From NCBI GenBank assembly GCA_013115125.1, contig JABANN010000064.1, positions 20,637 through 84,636 of the forward strand: a stretch of 64,000 bases of DNA, in the 5' to 3' direction. Made by a program: the position numbers and the translations under genes. This stretch comes from Perkinsus olseni. Lineage: Eukaryota; Perkinsozoa; Perkinsida. Shown piece by piece: positions 21,499 to 32,714 of the stretch (its first letter is position 1; each line of letters begins with the position of its first letter). Below the pieces are notes generated by a model, which was not told the DNA's origin, did no database searches, and worked only from the letters and a program-made list of their open reading frames with translations.

Positions 21499-21891
21499 TA
21501 CAGTACAAAGATAAAGGTAGCATGCTAAGAGTGACATGAGTGAAAAGGGCGCTTCGATAGGCCGATATCATCGACTGCTTTGGTCAAGCTTGACGGACCT
21601 GACGAAGCCTCAGCCGTGAGCTCGACATCGAGGGGGACCCACCTGAGGGTTGCCCGAGAGCCATCCCCCAATGGCGCTCATTCCGCGAGCAAGGCCTGCT
21701 CCGACCTGCAGACGATAGGATCTCAGGCTGTGGTCCCCAATAAGTTAACCCACCCTGTCAGTGACTTGGTAGTGCTGGTTGAACTCAGTCAATCGCCTGC
21801 CCGCTGCCACAGCGCCAGCCTGTATGTTCTCCGTTACGCGATAGCTATCATTGATCTCTCGGGCTCTCTAATCCAAAACAGCTTCAACCTA

Positions 21892-22818
21892 TTATACTAC
21901 CCTCGGTAGTACTACCACTGCCGCCCCCGACACCATGCTCTGGGCCCTCTGGCCAAGCCCATATCTTTGACAGAACTCCGTACCCTAATACACATAATAA
22001 ACCACTGCCTTGCGTCACAGGGGCTGACCTGATGGACGGTGGCCGCTGTGCGGGAGCCAGCCCCTCGAGCTGCATATCCCACAGCATCGTTTCGCGTTGT
22101 ACAGTAGGCAGCCCCAGCTGCTCCTGCTACCAGTCCAAACGGGCCTGAACGTAGTCATCCCGCCAGTCCGATAGACCCCAGAGCTGAGCAGGACCCAATA
22201 ACAGCATCCCCCCTAATCCTCCCAATGCAGCTGCTGCCCCAACTTCAGTGCTACTCGGTCCCTCGTCCGATTGACCTCGGCCAGGGGCGACCATGGCAGA
22301 GGACGTCATAGTGAGTGATACCTACAGAAAGCGATCTAGCTGTACGGCCATGACAGAACCCACAGGCTTGATGTGATGCTCCAGAGGCAAGGACGGCTCC
22401 GACCTTCCTTCGTCCATCATAGAACGCAAATACGTCACTCGGGAGTCAACCTCCGTCTGCCAGGGTGCAGACGTCCACCACTCAGCTGGATTCAGGAACT
22501 CACCCGATGCTGACATATTGCCCTGACGTCCGGGTGTGCGCTAGGCAACAGAGAAACAGCTTCGGCAAGCCGATTGCTCGCCTGGACGTAGCCTGCAGAC
22601 ATGACTATCTGCGACCTCATGCTTCCGCTGTTACTACATGTTATCGCATTCTGCATCCTGTTCGCCTTGTCATGTACCATTGCCTGCTGTTCCACTATTG
22701 CACCTTCAGTCGCTACTGAAGAGGCCTCCTCCACTCTGGTAGCATAGTCCTCCACAGCTGACGTGCCGCCGCCTGGGACGGCTGAGGGGTCGCCGTAGTT
22801 GCCGCTGGTAAGACTCAT
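21892..22818 (-). CDS. Glycine-zipper protein, probably membrane-associated
   Basis: Five or six exons join in phase from the ATG at 22818 (MSLTSGNYGDPSAVPGGG) to TAA at 21892. The N-terminal part is helical and acidic (VEDYATRVEEASSVATEG), followed by RVTYLRSMMDEGR and PVGSVMAVQLDRF. The C-terminal part is a small-residue zipper: GAAAALGGLGGMLLLGP, then after a 32-nt intron (22145-22176) FGLVAGAAGAAYCTTRNDAV and GYAARGAGS. Glycine-zipper blocks with a TRxDxVG element occur in many uncharacterised alveolate and stramenopile proteins and in senescence-type proteins that insert in membranes. No enzyme motif is present. Confidence 0.6.
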
Positions 22819-23512
22819 TTGGTGAAAACACTGCCGAGATTCATCACCAACCCAACCCCCTCCCAACGATGATCTTATGACGGTTGGGAAGATATAACGC
22901 TGTGGAGAAATGACTGGTTGAAGGGACTGTGTAGCATCCAATGGACACCGAGCTACCCCTTATAAAACGTACAAGAGAAACGATACTCGACTTACGAGCT
23001 ATGATGATGTACACAGGAAGACTATGAGTAACAACGTTGGTTATCATGCAGCTTGGGCTACTGGTACAGTCCGTACTCGGTAGGCTGCTTGGACACCTAG
23101 GCTCCTGGACTCGACTCGGGTTCTGAGTGGGCCACCACTCCGGGGCGTCCTGCCCGCTACCGGACTGCAGCCACTGAAGCTGTATGGTCGGCCTTTGGGG
23201 GTCACGCTGATCATCACCGGGGAGCCATGACGGGGAGTATACCTCCTATAAGAAGGGCTTGGCGCGGCTTGGTAGTTATGGAGCGAGGCTGTGGTAGAGG
23301 GGGTGGTAGAACGAGGGGAGGGATCCTTGAGACCCAGCAGTTGCGATGTGCTGACGCGTGGGCCTACAGTAGCGACCTTACAGCAGCCTTGGGGAAGCAG
23401 TAAACGACTTACTGCCGGCTTGAAGGGTACTGATGCTGCTGCTAACCCTTCTCCGCCTGGACTGGGCCGTTGATCGCGATGCTATGCCCCCACCTAATGC
23501 GATACGACTAGG
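22819..23512. other. Spacer, no supported gene
   Basis: Short overlapping frames only. It lies 5' of the glycine-zipper gene and 3' of the first MGC protein gene. Confidence 0.4.
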
Positions 23513-23746
23513 TTAACCCAGACTTCCCTCTATTGAATGCCCTCCTACTAAGCCCTGACTACCGTTATATCGTCCGTTTGCCGAGTAGTTTCTGGAGTAG
23601 ACTCTGGGCGAAGGTGGTGGCTTCCCAGTGGCGATAGGGCGGAGCCTCCTTGCTACTGGCGTATCATAGGCCGAATCGAAGAACTCGTCGACCTCAGGAT
23701 ACTTGCTACCTCCAGGTTGGGGCAATGTGCTTTTACCACACCCCAT
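23513..23746 (-). CDS. Small MGC-type protein A, predicted N-myristoylated
   Basis: From the ATG at 23746 the protein begins MGCGKSTLPQPGG and is 77 residues long if unspliced. Gly2 followed by Cys3 and Ser/Thr at position 6 is the usual signal for N-myristoylation plus palmitoylation, so membrane anchoring is likely. It contains VDEFFDSAYDTPVARRLRP, which resembles the same place in the second MGC protein 0.7 kb away. The last third (after NGR) may be intronic, as a GTAGTC follows. Function unknown. Confidence 0.5.
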   Translation of the reverse strand: MGCGKSTLPQPGGSKYPEVDEFFDSAYDTPVARRLRPIATGKPPPSPRVYSRNYSANGRYNGSQGLVGGHSIEGSLG

Positions 23747-24410
23747 GGACACAGAAGACCCGCGGTAGCGAGAGAGAAGGGCACTCAAGCAACTGAAAAC
23801 ACAGCGCAATCCACATTTATAGACTACGCAACAGAGGGATGGGCGGGAATGATCATAACAAGGGAAACCTGGCCAACGGGAGCTGCGTGACGGTAGAAAT
23901 ATAGAGGAAGGGTACGATGTCCCCACCGGTTGGAGACGGTTGAGAAATCTTAGCACACAGTCAACAGAAAGAAATGAAGCACCGTCAACTCTCGCCAACC
24001 GATTGGGAGCAATCATCCGAAAGTGCACAGACTGATAGATGAGTGAATATGGTAAAGGTTCAAAATTGCCAAAGGAGGTTTATAATGGTCTATTCAGGCC
24101 GATGGACGCCCTCGGTAAGCACGCCCCGTTAGGCTACGACTGCGGACCTCTGATCTTAAATGACGATCATAAAACTGTCCGCTGCTTCTGTGATGGGGCC
24201 GATGGCGGTGGTGGATACTGGAATCGCTCCTACTGTGTTGAGAATGACGATGGTCAAGATAGGATGCATCATCGGGTGTAGCGAGGGGAGAATCTTCGAG
24301 GATGGTACAAAGCCGTGACTTGCCCCCTGGACCTAACGAAGGCATACCTTCAAAATCGTCATTGCGCCGTGCGAGTGGCTCACTGGAAGGCCAGCTCCTT
24401 GGGTACTCGA

Positions 24411-24668
24411 CTACGGTATAAGGGTGCGCAGTGGGGGGACTGGGACCTGTCCGAAGACCTCATCACGCACATTCCCACCCTTCCCAGTACTACTCGAACC
24501 GCCTGGGTCGGTCTCTTGCGATGAGAGCCGATGCCCTCCTCTTCGGTACCCCTCTCTCTCATATACTCCGAGAGGCTTTGCCCGTCGACGCCGCTTCGCA
24601 GTCGGTGATGCATATACGGACTCATAGGCTTCTACGTCCACTGGTAGAGTACTTGACGTGCATCCCAT
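24411..24668 (-). CDS. Small MGC-type protein B, predicted N-myristoylated
   Basis: From the ATG at 24668 the protein begins MGCTSSTLPVDVEAYES and continues VYASPTAKRRRRAKPLG. Like its neighbour it has Gly2-Cys3 for double lipidation, then an acidic/aromatic Ser-x-Tyr element and a basic patch. Further exons (EPLARRNDDFEG, then a His/Arg/Ser-rich stretch to about 24094) may belong to it. Function unknown. The two genes look like a tandem duplication. Confidence 0.5.
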   Translation of the reverse strand: MGCTSSTLPVDVEAYESVYASPTAKRRRRAKPLGVYEREGYRRGGHRLSSQETDPGGSSSTGKGGNVRDEVFGQVPVPPLRTLIP

Positions 24669-25308
24669 GGCAGAAGCTTACACAAAACAAGATCTAACAT
24701 TCGGCGCCTTGACGATTTGTGGAGCCGACGCCGTGCTTCGCTCCGCTTAAGATTCGAAAAATGTTTGTATTTTTTCGCTTTGCTCATTGCAGGTGGGAGC
24801 TATAACCCCCCATCGAGCTAGTCGTGTATATGACGGCTAGGATCACCACTCTGACCCGCTTGGGGTGGAGCCGGGGTCCCCTCCGTCTTAGTAGTATCCT
24901 ATTTGGCAAGGTCATTGGACGGGAGCGCCACAAAGCTGGGCTATAGCGCAAACTTTAGGGGAGATCCGGCGGGAAGATGAGGGCGTTAGGATGGTTATTG
25001 GGACGTACTAGGGCGCTTGGAGGTAGGGTCGTGGCATCTTGAGAAAGAATCCTTAGGCGCTAAATCGTGTTGTGGTTGACCTCTTTGAACTAGCGGTAGA
25101 CAGAGTGCACGCGGGACTACAGTAGTCGATAATGGAGTTGGGAAATGAGAGGGTCGGCCAGGCGTACCTGGGTTCTATTCGGTAACAGGACCTACTGAGG
25201 GAGCTATCGTGGAAAGCCCGGGCCGGTGTTCTGACTGGCCGGCCTGCTGCTTCTGTGGTGTGATGATGCCCTACTGCAGTCATATGTTTCTTGGTTTTAC
25301 CAGCCCAT
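24669..25308. other. Divergent spacer between minus and plus gene blocks
   Basis: No supported gene. Transcription diverges here: MGC protein B runs left and the FASTK/OPR-like gene runs right, so both promoters should lie within this stretch. Confidence 0.45.
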
Positions 25309-28300
25309 ATGTCTCAGCAAGCTTCTCCATTGTCTGATTCTAAGTGGACGGTGACAACCACAGCCCAATTGGATCAAGTACACTCGCCCGCTACTCCTAG
25401 TCCTCCATCCGCACTCCCTTTCCTCTTTCAGGCAGCCAAATATCTACCTCCTAGTGTATTCAAAGAGAAGAACGAGCTCGGAGCGGGTAGGGTGTCTCCA
25501 GCGGCTCTCGTCTATACCATTCAATCGCTCGTAGGCCTCTCCTCGTCATCAGAAACCACCAGTAACGACTCAGCGCCAGGGAATCACGCGGAATCAGATC
25601 ATACCCCCAAGGGTCCCGGGGAAATTGGTAAGTCCCCTGCTCGTTTTTGCCTTATCGCAGCGAAGAGCATCAGGTTCCCCGGTGCCTGGCAATGGTCGTG
25701 ATCGCAGCGATTCTTGGGATGCGGCTCCCACGGAGTTGGACCCCTGGAGGTCCCCAGCTCCCTCCATGGTAAGCCCACCTTCACTGCCTCCACGCAGTAT
25801 CCATACCCTCTTTGCTTCAGATGTCGAGAACCGGCCCAATGAGCGATGTTGGAGGTGCGCCATCGTATCCTGCGGGGGGATCATGATTGTGTTTTTCATG
25901 GTTTTTGTTGGGTTCGAAGTCTGCCAATGACTTGGCTCAGACTCGCCGTTGGTGGCTCCATCGTGTTGCTGCTCAGGTTCTCCTTGGCTTGGCGCTGGCC
26001 CATTGCCTCTGTCGCCTGCCTTGGACAGTCTTGGACTATACACTCCCCAACAGCAACCACGCAAGAAGGGGACTTGGCCTTCGCCGTGGGGTGAGTGATG
26101 CTTTCATTACCACTCCCCTGGTTACTTCATCACCCATTCAGGTCGCCGACATACGACAATCCCGTCGAATTTCTCCTTCTTGCCCGAGGCCGCTAGCTAT
26201 CCTGGCTTCGATTCTCCCCCCTCGTCCCCTGGTGAGGGCAGTGCCACGGCTACAGCCCTCTACGCGGCTTCGCATATAAATGCCGCTGGACGCAGTAGCC
26301 CTAGTAGTGATGTGGGCAGCTCCCAGTCTCTGGGGGCTCGCATCAGCCAGAAGCGTTATTCGCTCCCGGTAATTGAACCCCCGCTCATGGGGGGTTTTGA
26401 TCGCGATCTTCGTCATCGTCGTAACTCGTCGAACCTCATCTCTCAAGTAAGCCTCCAATTGCGGCTTCTTCGCCATCATCGTCTGCTCCTCATTTTCAGC
26501 GTCGTACCACAGTGGCAGTGGCCCCCTCGTTGACTGGCAGGAGCTCCCCTCCAATGCATTCACGGAGGCCTAAAGCCGTTAGCAGCGCCTCCTACTTGGA
26601 TTCGACGGGAAAGAGGCAGCAGCATTCGGGATCATCTCAGCATGGGCGATCGATGAGTGCCGCTGCGTTCAAGAGTCAGCATATAGCGTGGAATAGAGAG
26701 CTCACCAATCCCAATGCGACAGCACAGCAGATCTTGGCACTCGCCAAGAAGCACTGTAAGTAGCGGTTCCGATGGCCTGATTTGAAATATCTTCCACCGC
26801 AGGTGCACAGTTCAACAGTGTTAACTGGGCTACCACCTTCCACCGTTTGGCCAAGTTCCATCTACACGAGGCTAAGAGCGAACACTCCCTTGAGATTCAG
26901 ACTTTGCTCGGGAAGTGCGAGTCGGTTGAAGGTTTCGCACCCCAGCATCTTGCTACTCTGGCGTGGGCCATGGCCAAGCTCCATATTGTTGACCACGATC
27001 TCCTCTCGAAGGTGGCTACGCTGTCATTGAGACTCCCGTGTAGAGAGTGTCTTCGCAGGTCGTGCACAAGTCGCTAACTTTGCATGCTGACTTGAAGCCG
27101 CAGGATTTGGCGAACCTTAGCTGGGCCCTTGCTCGTCTCGACTGCCCAGAAAGCGATCTCATGTAACACTACCTTTCTTATTAATGTCATAGTCGACAAA
27201 AGATACGTTCCAGGTACGAATGTGTGTGCCAGAAGATCATGTACGACAGAGGTTGTCTATCACAGTTCAAGCCGATGGAGCTGGCCTCCGTTATGTGGGC
27301 TATCGCTACTGCGGCATACGAGTAAGTCCTGCTGCCCCCACGCATAGAGGCTTTGATGAATCACATCTGTTCAGCTATAATGGTGAGATATGCAAGGTTT
27401 GTGAAGTGGTCGCGCGCTTCTCCTTGAAGCATTGGGGGTTGAGTGAATTCTCCCCTCAAGCGATTGCCAACATGTCCTGGTCCTTGAGCTACTACTATGA
27501 GGGCAACAAGAACAGCAGCGGAAATAGTAGTGACGGCAGCCATAATGAGGGAGTCGGTAAGTAGCAGTGCCATCTCGAAAAGCATGTCTTGGCATTGCCG
27601 CGTCTAGTAGATACACCAGTCGGTAGCCTGGGCGATAGCGCCAGCAGCAGTAGGTCTGAGGAGTCGTCTACGAAGTCCTCCACTACAGCATCATCGCCGA
27701 TGTCTCATTCGGGTGGCCGTACGACCGCAGTGCCGATAGTGGGCACTCCTGCGGCAGCTGCTGAGGCTACAAGAGAGTTCCTCGACACAGTTGACGCCTA
27801 CCTCTCCGAGAACAACGCCTTGTTGATGAAGTTCAAGCCGTTGGAAGTTTGCAATATCTCCTGGGCTCTGGTCAATGTCGGTATCGTGAACAAGGAATTC
27901 TTGGAAACGGTAAGTTGTACGCCTTGGCCATGGAATGACGTGCCCGACTGTGCTGTCGTCATCAGGTCTTCGGAAACATATCCGCCTCCGCGGTTCAGAG
28001 CTTGGATAGCAACAGCCTCACTCAACTTCTTCAAGCATGTAAGTTCGTCTCAGTAGTTCGTGTTCGTGGTGGTTATAGGCTGTTTCGTGTCCAGGTACAA
28101 CGGCCATGGATGTTGTTGCTATGTCCATGAATAGTGAGACTTTGGAGTGGTGTCCGATGCCGGTGGAGACCCTACAGAGTTTGACTGAGAAGCTGCTAAT
28201 GACTCGAGCTAGAGGATATACCCAAGAGCGGCTGGATTCTGTCACCATTTCGATCTGCAAGTTGCTGGCCTACTTCCGCTATGGTGGTGGATCTGCTGTT

Positions 28301-30500
28301 GGTGACGCCCATGTTATCGATGAGGGCCTTTATGATCTACTGGCACAGGAGTATATCCAGGCCGAAGGTGCGGGTTGGACACTCAGAGGGGCATTGAGCC
28401 TGCTCAGTCTGCCAGTCATGGAGATGTATCGTCCTGGTGTATTGGAAGTATTCAGTAATAAGTGCCTCGAGAGGTGTCCGCCCTCTACTCCGTCCTTCAT
28501 CAGGTGGTCGTGTCGTGTCCGGAGACATCGACTTGCCCGTTTCCGCTATGTCGGAGCTCATCTCGACACTGGAGATGGTTGTAGCTTCCGAGCAATGCCA
28601 ATCTTCAGGTAAGTGCCAGCTAGTTGTCTCATTCACGTTCTGTTCATCTTCTGTGCAGGTGAAGAGTCCAAGGCCATAGTTGCACGGTCGAACACGTCCA
28701 TCATCACGATGTGTGCCAGAGCCATGGCTGAGCAGAACGATCTGTCTCTGCCTTTGGTGCAGCGTATGCGTGCGCTCACAGGTAATCACGACTTTAGCTG
28801 CTGCTTCACTTCGTACTCCTCCTCGTTTAGATGATTTTTCGTCCATGATTGCGCCCTTGCTGAGCCTGTTGCTTGAGGAAGCGCAGTCCTACTCTGCCCT
28901 TCTGGGAGCCTGGACATCGGATGCTATCGCTGCTGCTGCCGCTGCTTCGACTGAGTCGGGTGCGGACCAGCTCTCCTCGACCCTCGCGGATTCTATCACA
29001 ATTTGTGGCCTGCTTGGTACTAAATACGCAGCTCATGAATTGGTGTTGTAAGGATTCTTGTGTTAGCTGATGGAAACCTCAACGTTATGGATGATGCTGT
29101 GTTGCAAGGCTTGCAATCTGCACTCACGGAAGCTTACTACCAGAACGGTGAGTATCTGATGAGATGGTATGCCGTCAAGTTGCGCTTTTGTCAGCTACTG
29201 CATTCGAGGCCGAGATGGTATCGAGTTTTGGGTCGTGTCTTGCGTCGACTCTGAGCCGGTACGGTCCACAAGACGCCAGCCGCTTCCTGGACACTCTGTC
29301 GGAGGACGCCTGCGCGGCCACCAGGATTGAGCAGCTCCTGCCTGACACATGTCTCTCGGTGCTATCCTCCTTTACCAAGGATATGCAGAACTGCCAAGAT
29401 CTCTGGGCCCGTCTATCAGCCCTCACGGACGTGGTCTATGCTCACTTCAACGTTATTGGTAGGTTTTTATTGTCGTTGACTTGCACGCGGACTCTCTTAC
29501 TTCAGGCGAGGTCAAGGGATCAGCGCCCTACTCCTTAACCGATACGATAGATCTTTTTTTCTTTCGAGACTATTACGGCCAGAAAGTGGAGGATGAGCAA
29601 TTAGAGGCTTGCATCTCTCGGTTACAGTCTCTGTCAAATGAGACACAAACCAACGGTGAGTTCTATCTGGCATCGGACTCTTCAGGATTGTTGTTTTTTT
29701 AGTCCCTCTTGGAAGCCTCTGCAAGCTCGCCTTTCTTGTTCCATCTAGGCTTGCCTTAGAGTCGGTGGTCTTTCCAGCAATAGCCAGCTCAGTAGAGGAG
29801 TTGGGGCTCCGGGCGATATCTCCTAATGAGTTAGCTATGCTGGTCTACGTAAGTCTCAACCATCCAATTTCACTTCATGCATTGAGCGTTTCTCTCAGTC
29901 GCTATCACGCGAGAACGTTCCGGCATATGCTGGTCTACTAGAGCGCAGTTTGCAGAAGTTGCTGTCAGAGCCAGGCTCGTCAACGTTGAGGATACTTGCG
30001 GTCATCCACGGACTCAACACGTAGTCGTCATTCAGTGCTAGTAAAGCTGGTAGTCTTACTTTCCGTCTGCAGGTGTCGTCCAGGGATGGTTGGATCGTAC
30101 GTTGCTCTAGGCCCGTCCGGATCTGTGACCACTGCTCTCCTCGAGGCTGCGAGGTGCCCTGGTCATTGCATCCAGGTATAGCATCTAGCGAATCTGATGA
30201 TCGGCACTCGGATGTCGAAGTCTCTTGTTGTCATTCCAGGTAGTGGCCACTGAGGTTAAGGATATTGTCCGTCGCTCGATACAATCGATGCCTGAGGAAT
30301 CTGCTACTGGAGCTGGAATCTCATCGTACATGGGCGGCGCACTGAGCAAGGACGACGATGCATTGGCTGCTGCCTTCATGCCCGAGAGCTATGAAGGTTT
30401 GGGTGAGTCCTCTTGCCAATCAGTTTTGCTAGGTTGCAGTTGGTTGCTGCTGCTCTTAGATACCTCCGCGTTGTCAAGTATCCAAGCTCTTCTAGACTAA
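25309..30500 (+). CDS. Large FASTK/OPR-like helical repeat protein, putative organellar RNA-binding factor
   Basis: The gene starts at an ATG at 25309 (MSQQASPLSDSK) with a Ser/Pro-rich disordered N-terminus, then repeats of the octotricopeptide/FASTK type. Repeat cores include APQHLATLAWAMAKLHIVD near 26940-26995, PQDLANLSWALARLD near 27103-27145, SPQAIANMSWSLSYYYEG near 27453-27505, KPLEVCNISWALVNVGIVN near 27835-27890 and SPNELAMLVYSLSREN near 29820-29915. The recurring x-L-A-x-(L/M)-x-W-(A/S) core is the family mark. Such proteins bind organellar transcripts in chloroplasts and in apicomplexan and dinoflagellate-type mitochondria. At least ten short introns interrupt the frame and several are placed only approximately. 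The last exon ends SSIQALLD-stop at 30500. No RAP domain was recognised at the C-terminus. Confidence 0.65.
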
Positions 30501-31562
30501 TCGATATGCTGCACGCGGAACAACGTCGACATCAACGCGAACATCAATCGTCGAAAAAGTAAGAGCGGACTCTCGTCGTGTCACTGCTTTCTACGATCGC
30601 AGCCGACCATGGTGTCTCACGTTAGATCTCCCTCGTTGTTGTCAGATAACAAATACAGACAGCCTCTATACAGGGTTGTCTCTTCTTCTGCTCCTATCGG
30701 CTCGTCAAGGCCCAACGATTCACCAAAACATTAGAAGATCTTGGTCATCATCAGCATCATTATGGTTTACTCCTCTTCTGTCATCTCTATTTGTTGTCAG
30801 TATAGTACTGCTCTGTCGGTGCTACCATGGTGCTCGCCGATACCCCTACCTTCTCGATTCCTGCTGCCATCAGCAGCAGCAGCAGCAGCTCCTCGAGAAT
30901 AGCGGCATTCGGGCTATATACCCATCAAGCGCTGCCACTGGTTTGACCCATGCTTCGCTCAAGTAGCGGTGGGCTAGTACCTGGCTGCAAGGCTTGAACT
31001 CTAGGAGTGATTCTCTTACTATAATGCACTGTGCCAACGGTACTGGTCATCCGACTTCACCGCCTCTACGCTGGTCGCCGGATGCAAGCGTGCCCTGAAC
31101 AGTCGAAAATGCCTCCGTTGTTTAATGTATACCAACGATGACGATTCGACTCGTTTCTGGCTAGGAAACTGTTGGCGACCGGGAGAGGACTATGGCCAGT
31201 ACCCGCTGATCGTGTGAGGGCATATTCTACCACTACTATTAAAACTACTAATACCGACAGCAGCAGTATCGGCCATCAACCGTTTTCGAACAGCAACATA
31301 ACGTTGTTTTCGGTGATGAGCATTATCATCAATTCGCCGTTTTTATACCAGTTCTGGCGCTGCGATGTAGATGAGGGCGTCGGCGTTGTTGTCGTATAGC
31401 TCCAGACGTTACAGGAGCAGTCAACAACACTTGAGGTTTTCGTGTACGGCAGAGTCGCTGACGCTGTCCGAGTCCACCTTCGCGGCTTATGATTGTTGTT
31501 TATATCTTGAGAAAAGACAGAAGTATTAATTTATCCATTTCTGCGAGGGTCAGCTAGGTTAT

Positions 31563-31612
31563 GTTGGACGATGATGATGATCATGATGACGATTATGATG
31601 ATGAGTCGGACG
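31563..31612. repeat. Imperfect GAT/GAC trinucleotide microsatellite
   Basis: An interrupted run of GAT, CAT and GAC triplets. It creates an artificial acidic open frame. Confidence 0.8.
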
Positions 31613-31798
31613 TTTCACGGCATCATTTCAATCACAAATCTTTAACATTACCTGTTGTCGGGTGGTACCGACGATATCGATATAGTATTCTAACTTCTGT
31701 ATTGTTGTTATTGCTGTTGCTTTCTGGACTGTCTCCCGAACGCTGCTGTAGCTCTCGTAGCCTCGGCTGCTGCACTATCGCTTCCCCCCCGCCGCCCT

Positions 31799-31828
31799 AC
31801 TGCTGCTGCTGCTGCTGCTGCTGCTGTC
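31799..31828. repeat. (CTG)n/(TGC)n microsatellite
   Basis: About nine consecutive CTG units follow TACTG. In one frame it reads as poly-Cys, which is an artefact. Confidence 0.9.
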
Positions 31829-32714
31829 GTTGATTTTCTGTTCTTCGCAAGTCTGTACAATGTAAATCACCATCATCGACTCTCTTCTCGGTGTGTAAAT
31901 ACTTTTTTCTACTATTGCTGCTACGTGCTGCTATTGCTACTATAACTGTGACTCTGCCGCTCGGAATGGAGGTCGATGGCTAATGCCACCACTAAGGCCC
32001 GATCGGCCTCCACTCAGATCCTTGCTGACCACGTTGATGGGGTCCTATCCGAATGGATAGTCTCAGTGAACCTTTTTGGTTGTGCTTTCGCCTGTCTGAG
32101 GGATGAGCTGGCAACACAACGCTGGTTACTTAATTCTTCTCGATGAAGATGAGCAATCCCGTTGCAGCTGTGGCTGATGATTAATAACCTCGGTTTCGGA
32201 GAGTAGAGAAGCTCTCTGACCAGCAGACGGCTACCTTAGACAGTACTGCCTTATAGTTCGATGTGTTGCTTGTGTATGTTGATGATGCTATATCAGTCTT
32301 TGTCGAAATTACTAGTGAACGCCACCGTTAACAACCTTGAAAGGATGGTATCGTTGTTGCTGTAGTCGTTGTGGTTGTCTGAATCGCCGTTGTCGCTGGA
32401 TCCCTGTTCAATCTGTTCTTGCCCTTCACGACGACGTCTACAGTCGTAAGCGGTGGTGTTGTGAAGGTGAGTCCACAGTGTGTCCTGCCTTGACGATGGT
32501 ATCTGACAACTACTGCTGTGAAGACTACAAGTAGAGAGTTCCTTTCTTTTTCTTTACTCGGCAACAACGACAATCCAAAGGCATCTGTGTCATTACCGAG
32601 AGAGTTGTCCAATCCCATCGATGGTCCTTGTGTTCACGAGTCTTCGTGTTAATGAGGAGGTCTGTCTGACCACGGATCAGCGATTGGTCATCGCTCAGGG
32701 GTGCTCCATCGTCT

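Larger units (their letters stand above)
30501..32714. other. Long spacer with microsatellites, no supported gene
   Basis: The stretch holds CAG/CTG and GAT-type repeats and several short frames built on them. No splice-joined reading frame or family motif was found on either strand. It separates two plus-strand genes. Confidence 0.4.

Noticed and set aside
31561-31833. Open frame with an acidic start and a poly-Cys end
   Set aside because: Both ends are trinucleotide microsatellites read in frame; nothing between them looks coding.
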